NCBI GenBank assembly: GCA_965206315.1
Contig: OZ242210.1
Location: forward strand, 1 to 64,000
Length of the DNA: 64,000 nucleotides
Direction of reading: 5' to 3'
Source: Bin16 sp965206315
GTDB lineage: Bacteria > Chloroflexota > Dehalococcoidia > Lucifugimonadales > Australimonadaceae
Within the stretch, counting starts at the first letter, position 1; each line of letters starts with the position of its first letter. A program made the position numbers and the translations under genes. Positions 57,132-64,000 of this stretch are shown one piece after another. The notes beneath the pieces are model-generated. The model was not told the origin of the DNA, did not search any database, and saw only the letters and a list, made by a program, of their open reading frames with translations.

Positions 57132-58013
57132 CTAATGAACGACCGCGGCCTCGTAGTCGAGGGCGCCCGCCTGATCAGCGGGGAAGAGGTCGTGCAGCAT
57201 CATCCAGCGGTGCGTCCGCTCGAAGACCTCGACGGTGTACGGTTCGAACACGATCCGCTCACCGATGCCGCAACGGCGGATGTCCAGCATGGAGTGGTAC
57301 TTCTCCGGAATCTCGTTCAGGAGGTAGTGCTTGTACCGCTCGGGCTCAACGTCGATGGCGCGCTGGGCCCGCTGCAGCGCGCGAAAGTACTTCGCGGCGT
57401 CCTCGTCCGTCGCCGTGTCCTGGATCAGGAAACCGATCATGAACGAGGTATCGACCACTTTCCTGAACCCCTGTTGCTCGAGGACGTAGGTCGCTGTGCC
57501 GAAGACGTTGCCCGCCTGCACGCGGCGATCCAGTAACAGCTGCAACCTGTCCAATGCGCCGCCCACGAATTGCAGCTCCACGTTCTCCGGCCCCAGCAAC
57601 GGCTCGAGATATTGGAGCGCCGAAAAGTGGCTGCCCGAGTGATAGCCGACCGCGACCGGTACGCCGGCGAGATGCTCGGGCTCAGTGACGGGTGATCCGG
57701 GCGGCACCCAGACCCCGGACGGGGTGACCGAGTAGGCGTGCCCCCACATGCGGCCATGCTGAGCGCTGGCGGCCATGCCCACCGCCCAGTGGCACGCCGA
57801 GCTCACGTCGCAGGCCCGGCCCGCCTCCATCGATTCGAACGCCCCCCGCTTCACTTCATCGGGAGCTCCTTCCGTCGAATGGACAGACGGGTTCCGCGAC
57901 CCCTCGCCTGAATCTCTGAACACATAGTCGAGACCCTCGTCGGTGAAGTAGCCGTTCTCCTCGGCTACCCACTCCTGGAGCCGGGAGTGGGGCTGGATGA
58001 TGAACGTTCCCAT
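57132..58013 (-). CDS. NMT1/THI5-like substrate-binding-fold protein without signal peptide
   Basis: A 293-residue periplasmic-binding-protein-like fold. LQEWVAEENGYFTDEGLDYVF at the start and VTEPEHLAGVPVAVGYHSG in the middle are typical of the TauA/SsuA/THI5 group. It begins MGTFIIQPHSRLQEW with no signal sequence or lipobox, so it is probably cytoplasmic. The CCCFC motif of THI5-type pyrimidine synthases is absent. The ATG at 58013 has CATGAGGAGG upstream. It is the first gene of a two-gene unit with the tandem nitroreductase. Confidence 0.78.
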   Translation of the reverse strand: MGTFIIQPHSRLQEWVAEENGYFTDEGLDYVFRDSGEGSRNPSVHSTEGAPDEVKRGAFESMEAGRACDVSSACHWAVGMAASAQHGRMWGHAYSVTPSGVWVPPGSPVTEPEHLAGVPVAVGYHSGSHFSALQYLEPLLGPENVELQFVGGALDRLQLLLDRRVQAGNVFGTATYVLEQQGFRKVVDTSFMIGFLIQDTATDEDAAKYFRALQRAQRAIDVEPERYKHYLLNEIPEKYHSMLDIRRCGIGERIVFEPYTVEVFERTHRWMMLHDLFPADQAGALDYEAAVVH

Positions 58014-58186
58014 AGCACCTCCTCATGCGCCCATGTGGAGCCTGCGGTCGGCTGCGGCGTCATGGTACGACCAGCACAACACCGCCGCAACGACGACGTG
58101 CCCTATCGTTCAGGCGATACCAACGCGGTAGCGCAGCCCCAGAATTTCCGGTACGCTCGCACCGCATGAAGCGAGGAGGAACGGCC

Positions 58187-59224
58187 ATGGGAACAGTCCT
58201 CTATCTGGGAACACGGAACGGAGTGCTGACGGTCATCGAGGACGGCAGGAGCTGGGCCATCGCCAGCCACGATCTCAAGGGGTGGGAGGTCCCGGAGGTC
58301 GAGCCGTCGCCGGATGACCCCCGATGCGTTTTCGCAGGGACGCGCGGAGACGGCGTGTGGCGCAGCGAGGACGCCGGCGCCCACTGGTCCAAGCCCTCGT
58401 ACGGCAAGGTTGCGCCGGGGAAGGTGCGCTGCGTCACCATCGACCCACACAATCCCCAGACCGTCTACGCAGGCTGCGAGCCCATCAGCATATGGAAGAG
58501 CGCCGACGGCGGTGCCTCGTGGAGCGAGATCGAGTCCGTCCGCAACTTCCCGACCGTCGCCGGGATCGGGTACCCCGTCCCCATCGTCGAACCGCACGTG
58601 CGCGACATCACCATCTCCCCCGATGATCCGAACACCATCTACGCCGCCCTGCAGGTGGGCTACATGCTCAAGACGACGGACGGCGGCGAAACGTGGCGCC
58701 TGCTCGACAACGGCCTCGACGAGGACGTGCACGCCATCATCACCGACCCCCGCGACACCAGTCACCTCTACATATCGAGCGGCGGCGAGGGGATGCGGTC
58801 CGGCAAGGCGTCGGGGCGCAGCCTCTACCGGAGCCTCGACGGCGGAGACAACTGGCTGCCCATCGCACTGGAGTTCCAGAACGAGTACTCCGTCGCCTTC
58901 GCCTACGACCCGTCCGACCCGTCCGTCATGTACTCGGCGGTAGCGAACGGCAACCCCGGCCAGTGGCGCGCCCGCGAGTCCGGCGCGGAGGCGAACCTCA
59001 TCCGCTCACGCGACGCAGGCCAGACCTGGCACGAGTTGAACGCGGGTGAAGAGGTGGTGCGCGGCTTCCCCGAGGCGATAGCAGTCGACCCCCAAACACC
59101 CGGCAGGGTCTTCCTTGCCACACGCTCAGGCCACCTCTTCACGAGCGACGACGGCGGCGACAGCTGGACCGACCTCGGCGTTACGACGCCCGACGTCGCC
59201 AATATGAAGATCGCACACGTCTAG
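58187..59224 (+). CDS. Asp-box (BNR) beta-propeller protein
   Basis: A 345-residue protein with six Asp-box motifs (S/T-x-D-x-G-x-x-W): SEDAGAHW, SADGGASW, TTDGGETW, SLDGGDNW, SRDAGQTW and SDDGGDSW. These mark the turns of a six- or seven-bladed propeller like sialidases and sortilin VPS10 domains. It has no signal peptide or catalytic sialidase triad, so it is more likely a binding or non-glycosidase protein. The ATG has GCGAGGAGGAACGG upstream. Its stop shares CTAG with the convergent hyuB gene. Confidence 0.88.
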   Translation: MGTVLYLGTRNGVLTVIEDGRSWAIASHDLKGWEVPEVEPSPDDPRCVFAGTRGDGVWRSEDAGAHWSKPSYGKVAPGKVRCVTIDPHNPQTVYAGCEPISIWKSADGGASWSEIESVRNFPTVAGIGYPVPIVEPHVRDITISPDDPNTIYAALQVGYMLKTTDGGETWRLLDNGLDEDVHAIITDPRDTSHLYISSGGEGMRSGKASGRSLYRSLDGGDNWLPIALEFQNEYSVAFAYDPSDPSVMYSAVANGNPGQWRARESGAEANLIRSRDAGQTWHELNAGEEVVRGFPEAIAVDPQTPGRVFLATRSGHLFTSDDGGDSWTDLGVTTPDVANMKIAHV

Positions 59225-61287
59225 CCGGGCGGCGGTACGGCAAGCTCAGGCGGCAGGTAGTTGCGCGACGCGACGAACCCTCCGCACGCCCCGCAGACGC
59301 CCGCAAGCAGGCGAAACCCCGTGCCAATGAACGGAGCGTAGGGCGCGCCGAGGTCTGCCCAGTCCACTTCGACGACCTTGACACCGCCCGCGAATCCGCC
59401 GCCGCAGCGCGGGCAGGCCGGGGGCAGAGCGCCGATGGCTTGCGCCACAGGTGGCTCAACCTCAACTGTCTCCAGACGCTGCCGCCGCATCCCGGCGCGG
59501 TGCTCCTCCGTCAGGACAACGTCCGCGATCCCATCGGAACCCAGCGCCACGCCGTACAGTTGCAGCGCCGCGTCGACTGACAGCAGGCCCGACGCCACGT
59601 CAGCGGCAACCGCCTCCACTGGTCTTTCGAGCGGGTCGCCCCAGCCGCTGCCTCCTGCCCCGCTGCAGAAGAGCACGTCGCCATCACGCAGCGCGGTCCG
59701 TCCAAAGGACGGCGGCGTTTCGGCGTCCGATACCGAACTCGACCCTGTGTTCATGGGACCAGCAGCGCGCGCCTGCCTGAAGACCTGCAGCACGTTGGCG
59801 CTGCCGGGGTACCCGCCATCGAAGGGCGGGCTGCTCGGGCAATCCAGCCCGTGACTGTGGAAGACGAGCGAGCCGATCTCATCGACGCCGTGGGGCGTGA
59901 GTCCGACCTCGATGCCAACACCCCCGCGCCGCAGGCCGGCCCCCGCCGAATCGTGGCCCTGCCGCCTGAACAGGTAGAGCCACGGGTAGCGCAGTTCGTT
60001 CGTCTCGACGTTCGGCACCGTGACCTCAGGCTCGCTGCCCGAGCCGGTGTCGATGCCGTCCTGAGTGCCCCTCGCGCCGCTGCCCTGCCCGAGGCCGCAG
60101 TCCGTGAACACACCCGCGAACCGGTTTCCGTGAGCATCGAAGGCCGCAAAGTCGAACAGCGGCATGTGCGAGCGCCAGGTCGTGATCGCGCGCTCCGGCA
60201 TCCCGCCGGACGCGAGCATCCGGCTGATGCAGCTCGTGACCGCGTGGAAGACCGCGTACGTGCCCGACGTGGTCCCCTTGCAGACCCCTGCCGGCCAATC
60301 GCAGTCGACGAACGAGCCGCGCTCGGCCTGCACTTCGCAGACGCGCGCCACGCCCGCTGGGCAGAGCGGTACCGCGAAGCCGAAGGTGGCCATCACTGCC
60401 CGCACCACGTACCCCTCCAGCGCGGGGCGCGTTACGTTGATCACCCCCGGCGCCTGCCGGGAGGAGCCGGAGAAGTCGAACACGAGCGAGTCTCCCTGCT
60501 TGGAGAGCGTCAAACGGCATACGTATATCTCGACCCGGCCACGGTCGTAGTAGTCGAGGTAGGTTTCCTCGGACCACGAGCCATCGGGAATCTCGCACAG
60601 GATGCCGCGCAGCCGGGCCTCGACGGAGTCGATGATGCGTTCCATCGTCGCCGCGACCGTGTCCGGCCCGTATCGCTCGACCAGTTCCGAAATGCGCTGC
60701 TGCATCACGGTGTTCGCCGCGATCTTGGCCCGCAGGTCTATGGCGTTCTGGGCAGCGGTGCGGGAGCGGCGCAGCCAGTCGGCTTCGATGTCGCTGCGAA
60801 GCACACCGCCCTCCACCATGCGTACGGGAGGCATCGGCAGGCCCTCGTCCCAGACCGACTGCGCGCCGAGCGAGACCTGCCCCGGCGTCGATCCCCCGGC
60901 GTCGGCCACGTGGATGCCAGCCCCCGTCCACCCGAACCGCTGCTCTCCCGAAAACATCGGCGCGACCACGACCGTGCAGGTCTGGTGCGGCGTAGCGACG
61001 TACGGATCATTGGTGAAGAACATATCTCCGGGGTTGATGCCGGGGTTCGTCGCACAGTGCTCGTCGACGTAGTTGCAGGCGTAGCTGCAGGCGAGGGCGT
61101 GCGTCACGATCGTGGGGCCAACGACTACGGCTTCGCCCCGCTCGTTCAGCAGCGCAACGTTGCAGTCGTTGGACAGCGCAACGGTCGGTGAGCCGGAGAC
61201 GTTCCGCAGCGAGATGGCGCCCTCGTTCACGATGGTGACCAACCGGTGCCGGAGGATCTCGAACGTAACGGGGTCGAGTGAGGTCAT
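59221..61287 (-). CDS. hyuB: Hydantoinase B / oxoprolinase family protein with C-terminal Cys motifs
   Basis: A 688-residue HyuB. It starts SLDPVTFEILRHRLVTIVNE and has FFTNDPYVATPHQTC and GRTALRDGDVLFCSGAGGSG. After residue 625 there is an extra segment with CPRCGGG and, about 40 residues on, CGACGG; together these could form a zinc ribbon that many HyuB proteins lack. HyuB pairs with HyuA in ATP-dependent hydrolysis of hydantoins or 5-oxoproline, or in acetone/acetophenone carboxylases. It lies nine bases after hyuA. Confidence 0.88.
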   Translation of the reverse strand: MTSLDPVTFEILRHRLVTIVNEGAISLRNVSGSPTVALSNDCNVALLNERGEAVVVGPTIVTHALACSYACNYVDEHCATNPGINPGDMFFTNDPYVATPHQTCTVVVAPMFSGEQRFGWTGAGIHVADAGGSTPGQVSLGAQSVWDEGLPMPPVRMVEGGVLRSDIEADWLRRSRTAAQNAIDLRAKIAANTVMQQRISELVERYGPDTVAATMERIIDSVEARLRGILCEIPDGSWSEETYLDYYDRGRVEIYVCRLTLSKQGDSLVFDFSGSSRQAPGVINVTRPALEGYVVRAVMATFGFAVPLCPAGVARVCEVQAERGSFVDCDWPAGVCKGTTSGTYAVFHAVTSCISRMLASGGMPERAITTWRSHMPLFDFAAFDAHGNRFAGVFTDCGLGQGSGARGTQDGIDTGSGSEPEVTVPNVETNELRYPWLYLFRRQGHDSAGAGLRRGGVGIEVGLTPHGVDEIGSLVFHSHGLDCPSSPPFDGGYPGSANVLQVFRQARAAGPMNTGSSSVSDAETPPSFGRTALRDGDVLFCSGAGGSGWGDPLERPVEAVAADVASGLLSVDAALQLYGVALGSDGIADVVLTEEHRAGMRRQRLETVEVEPPVAQAIGALPPACPRCGGGFAGGVKVVEVDWADLGAPYAPFIGTGFRLLAGVCGACGGFVASRNYLPPELAVPPPG

Positions 61288-61296
61288 GCCATTCTC

Positions 61297-63363
61297 CTAC
61301 ACGGTGATCCCGAGGTTGGAGTAGCCGTCGACCTCGACCGTCTGACCTGCGTGAACGACGACAGTCGTGTTCGGCGACTCGACGATCAGCGGGCCTTCCA
61401 GCATCGTGCCGGGGCCCAGGTCGGCAAGCGCGAACACGGGAGTCGCGGTGGGCTTCTCGTTGAAGTAGACGTCGCGCGTCGCGGTCGGCGCAGGGACAGC
61501 GCCTCCCGAGTGAGGACTGCCCGTGAGCGTATGAGCGGCGGCAGGGAGCGTCGAAACGAGATGGAAGGTCACGATCTCGGTCGGAGAGCCCGCAACCGCG
61601 CTCCCCTTGCCGAATGCCTGCTCATAGGTCGCGAAGAAACGCGCAACGAGCGTCTCCGCCGTATCGTCGGGCGACAGCGGGACGCGTATCTCGTGTACCT
61701 GGTGGCGGAACCGCATGTCGACGAAACGCTGATAGACGGCAGCATTCGGATCGAGCGCGGCAGCTTGCCAGTCAGCCTGCATCGACGCCTCCATGGTAGC
61801 GCACGTCTCCAGTATGGCCTCGGCACGGTATGGCTCCCGCATCGGCGCAGCCCGAGTCCGGTGCCGCCGGAACTCTCCCGTGGCGATGCCGAACGCCGAC
61901 TGCACCGGCGCGTAGAGCGGCACGTAGACCCTGGACACGCCAAGCTGACGCGCATAAGCGCCCACGTGGACCGGCCCCGCTCCCCCATATGCGAACAGGA
62001 CGAACTCGCGAGGATCGTAGCCCGTCGAGATGGTCATCGTCCGCAGCAGGTCGGCCATGCGGGCGTCGACGATGTCGACGATGCCAAGCGCGGCGCGTAC
62101 CGGGTCCATGTTGAGCGGACGGGCGATGCGCTCGGTGATGGAGGCGAGCGCCGCTTCCCTGTCCAGCGTGCGCCTGCCGCTCCAGAACGAGTCGGGGCCG
62201 ATCCGCCCCAGCACGACGTTCGCGTCCGTGACGGTCGGCTCGGTCCCTCCGGCTCCGTAGCAAACGGGTCCTGGCGTGGAACCCGCGCTCTGCGGGCCGA
62301 CATGCAGTTCGCCAAACCCGTCCACGGCGGCGATGCTGCCGCCTCCCGCCCCTATCGACGTGACCTCGACGGTGGGAACGCGCAGCCGGTGGCGCTCGAC
62401 CACGCTCTCGCCGGAGAAGCGCGGCTGGCCGTCCACGATGAGGCCGACGTCGAAGCTCGTACCGCCCATGTCCGTGCAGATAGCGTTCTGCACGCCGAGG
62501 GCTGCGGCGAGACGCTGCACGCCCACGACGCCGCCGACCGGCCCTGCAGCCAAGCCCGTCACCGGCCTGCGCCGCAATTCATCGCTGGCCGCGAGCCCTC
62601 CATTGGACTGCATCAGCAGCAGTGGCTGGCGCAGACCGCGCTCACGCAGCCGCGCGTCGATCTCGGCGAAGTCGCGTTCGGCACCGGGAGCGAGGTAGGC
62701 GTTCATCAGCGTCGTGTTCGCGCGCTCGAACTCGCCGAGGGTCGGGGCGATGTCGCTGGAGAGGTTCACCGGCAAGCCGGGCGCCGCCTGCTCGACCAGT
62801 TCCCGCGCCCGCAGCTCGTGTGTGGGATTGAGGAACGACCAGAGGAACATCACCGCTATGGAGTCCACGTCCATGCCGACCAGCTCATCGACCGCTCGCA
62901 GCAGCCCTACTTCGTCGAGCGGCGCGACGACCGCTCCGGATGAATCGACGCGCTCCGAAACGCCCCGCACGCCGCCCTCGACGAACAGTGGCTCGGGCTT
63001 GTTCCAGGCGGCCACGTCGTAGTGCAACTGCTCAGGCAGCCCCTCCGAACGCGAGAGCACCCGGCCTATCCGGACGGCGTCCTCGTGGCCCTGCGTGGTG
63101 ATGAAGCCCACCCACGCCCCGCGCCTCGACACGACCCGGTTTATGAGGCTCGTCGTGCCGAGCGCGAACACGCTCGCTTCTGAAAGCACGTCATCGACTT
63201 TCGCGCCCAGCCGGTCGCAGACGTTGGCGAGCGCGGCAACGATGCCCTCCGCCAGGTTGGACGGCGTGGTGAAGGCTTTGTCCATCCAGACGCGACCCTG
63301 CTCGTCCACGACCACGCAGTCGGTGAACGTGCCTCCCACGTCTATGCCGACGACGCTCCCCAC
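61297..63363 (-). CDS. hyuA: Hydantoinase A / oxoprolinase family ATPase subunit
   Basis: A 688-residue HyuA. The phosphate-binding motif GIDVGGTFTD is at the N-terminus. TDMGGTSFDVGL is at about residue 290 and GGAGPVHVGAYARQLG at about 440. It provides the ATP-dependent activation half of the HyuAB complex. The GTG at 63363 lies seven bases after the isochorismatase-fold gene and has only a weak ribosome site, so it may depend on upstream translation. The three genes are one operon, with hyuB last. Confidence 0.9.
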   Translation of the reverse strand: MGSVVGIDVGGTFTDCVVVDEQGRVWMDKAFTTPSNLAEGIVAALANVCDRLGAKVDDVLSEASVFALGTTSLINRVVSRRGAWVGFITTQGHEDAVRIGRVLSRSEGLPEQLHYDVAAWNKPEPLFVEGGVRGVSERVDSSGAVVAPLDEVGLLRAVDELVGMDVDSIAVMFLWSFLNPTHELRARELVEQAAPGLPVNLSSDIAPTLGEFERANTTLMNAYLAPGAERDFAEIDARLRERGLRQPLLLMQSNGGLAASDELRRRPVTGLAAGPVGGVVGVQRLAAALGVQNAICTDMGGTSFDVGLIVDGQPRFSGESVVERHRLRVPTVEVTSIGAGGGSIAAVDGFGELHVGPQSAGSTPGPVCYGAGGTEPTVTDANVVLGRIGPDSFWSGRRTLDREAALASITERIARPLNMDPVRAALGIVDIVDARMADLLRTMTISTGYDPREFVLFAYGGAGPVHVGAYARQLGVSRVYVPLYAPVQSAFGIATGEFRRHRTRAAPMREPYRAEAILETCATMEASMQADWQAAALDPNAAVYQRFVDMRFRHQVHEIRVPLSPDDTAETLVARFFATYEQAFGKGSAVAGSPTEIVTFHLVSTLPAAAHTLTGSPHSGGAVPAPTATRDVYFNEKPTATPVFALADLGPGTMLEGPLIVESPNTTVVVHAGQTVEVDGYSNLGITV

Positions 63364-63370
63364 GAGGCTG

Positions 63371-64000
63371 CTAGCCGCGCCACGCGGCGAGGATGTCGTC
63401 GAGTGCCACGAGGTCGGGCGCCAGCAGCGTCATGGCGGCCTCGTGCTGCGCCACGTTCATCCCGGCTACGCATTCACGGGGGATGACGGTGAAGTAGTCG
63501 AGCGTGAGCGCGAACCGGGCAGTCGTCAGGATGCCGGAGTGGCTGGCGACACCGGTCAGCACGAGCGTCCGCGCCGAGAACGACCGCAGGAGCTTGTCCA
63601 GCGGCGTGCCCTGGAACGCGCTGAACGCGTACTTGTCGATCTCGGCGTCGCCCGGCTGAGGGGCAAGCTTGTCCACGACAGCGTGCCCCCAGCTCCCCAG
63701 CACGACATTCGGCTCGGCCCCCCGTTGGCCGTTGGCAAGCAGGTGCCGCAGGTGCACGGGCGACTCATCGGACGCGTCCGGCAGGTGGCTCGCTCTCGTG
63801 TAGATGACGCGCACACCTGCCGTGCGGGCCGCCTGCGCCAGCACTCCGATGCGCTCGACCGCCTGCCGGGTGGACGCCGCAAGCGACTCATCGAACATCG
63901 AGAAGAGCTTACCGCCCGGCGCGCAGTAGTCGTTCTGGACGTCGTGGATGAGCAGGCACGTCCACGCGGGGTCGACCAATTCGCTGAGCGTCTCGGGTAT
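63371..64000 (-). CDS. Isochorismatase-fold hydrolase, N-terminus outside window
   Basis: The visible 209 codons continue open to the right edge, so the start lies beyond 64000; TTG 63979 is a possible internal start. The Asp is in LIHDVQNDYC and the Lys in DKYAFSAFQGT. The position of the nucleophilic Cys in cysteine hydrolases is Gly here: GVASHSGILTTARFA, as in EntB/PhzD isochorismatases, which use no Cys. The rest fits the family. In an operon with hyuAB an N-carbamoyl amidase would be the usual guess, but the missing Cys argues against amidase chemistry. Confidence 0.85.
   Translation of the reverse strand: MPETLSELVDPAWTCLLIHDVQNDYCAPGGKLFSMFDESLAASTRQAVERIGVLAQAARTAGVRVIYTRASHLPDASDESPVHLRHLLANGQRGAEPNVVLGSWGHAVVDKLAPQPGDAEIDKYAFSAFQGTPLDKLLRSFSARTLVLTGVASHSGILTTARFALTLDYFTVIPRECVAGMNVAQHEAAMTLLAPDLVALDDILAAWRG

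Noticed and set aside
57132..58013. THI5-type pyrimidine (thiamin precursor) synthase
   Set aside because: The fold matches, but the CCCFC iron-binding motif of that enzyme is not found in the protein.
1..64000. tRNA, rRNA, riboswitch or insertion-sequence features
   Set aside because: I looked for cloverleaf-like and transposase-like signals while reading and found none I could support. A covariance-model scan would settle it.

Overview
The window looks like one contiguous piece of a high-GC bacterial chromosome, probably Chloroflexota of the SAR202 / Dehalococcoidia-like type. This is an inference from gene content only, because no rRNA or other taxonomic marker is present. The reasons are the unusual load of Rieske oxygenases (five catalytic subunits), amidohydrolase-2 metal hydrolases (six), SDR dehydrogenases (three), dienelactone hydrolases (three), an LLM flavin monooxygenase, CaiB/BaiF CoA-transferase and tripartite tricarboxylate transporters. 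Lipoproteins with long Thr-Pro linkers and a DUF5679 mini-protein fit the same picture. Such a gene set suits aerobic oxidation of aromatic or other recalcitrant organic compounds.

Layout. 1-5321 (minus strand): gentisate 1,2-dioxygenase, FAH-family hydrolase, NIPSNAP protein, a tandem SDR duplication and an amidohydrolase, with a DUF5679 gene on the plus strand. 5549-10461 (plus): a complete TctC-TctA-TctB transporter followed by a Rieske oxygenase. 10586-11261: a VapBC-like toxin-antitoxin pair with inverted repeats. 11273-17389: two MFS carriers flanking an acyl-CoA dehydrogenase / CoA-transferase pair, and a cyclopropane fatty acid synthase. 17533-21464: two amidohydrolases, a metallo-beta-lactamase fold hydrolase, a DUF4258-type toxin-antitoxin pair and a lone Phd-type antitoxin. 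21506-27770 (minus): a probable six-gene operon of two Rieske oxygenases, universal stress protein, LLM oxidoreductase and two dienelactone hydrolases. 27927-31751: a third dienelactone hydrolase, an SDR, a LOG-like protein and an amidohydrolase.

31898-35171 holds an alpha/beta ring-hydroxylating oxygenase with two unexpected members: a LiaF-like membrane protein between alpha and beta, and a 106-aa protein of unknown function at the end. Its beta subunit carries an extra N-terminal domain of about 100 residues. 35172-40179 is the most accessory-looking stretch. It contains repeat clusters, a single-polypeptide restriction-modification enzyme of visibly lower GC, and a small-terminase-like HTH gene whose start overlaps 10-bp-phased repeats. 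40180-44707 has a lipoprotein, an amidohydrolase, a transglutaminase, a queuosine-precursor transporter, a ricin-like lipoprotein and an acetyltransferase.

44905-48374 is a second tripartite transporter, with TctC facing a fused TctA-TctB. 48429-50876 is a second alpha/beta dioxygenase with a divergent Rieske ferredoxin. 50873-55031 has an aldo/keto reductase, an amidohydrolase, a non-coding array of nine phased GGCTCA repeats and a family-5 substrate-binding lipoprotein. 55192-64000 has a RidA-like protein, a signal-less NMT1/THI5-like protein coupled to a tandem nitroreductase, an Asp-box beta-propeller, HyuB, HyuA and an isochorismatase-fold hydrolase cut by the window edge.

Together the genes describe uptake of carboxylates (Tct, MFS, SBP), oxygenation and ring cleavage (Rieske, LLM, gentisate dioxygenase), and processing of the products by hydrolases, dehydrogenases and CoA-dependent steps. 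I saw no CRISPR array, no IS element and no tRNA or rRNA gene that I could support.
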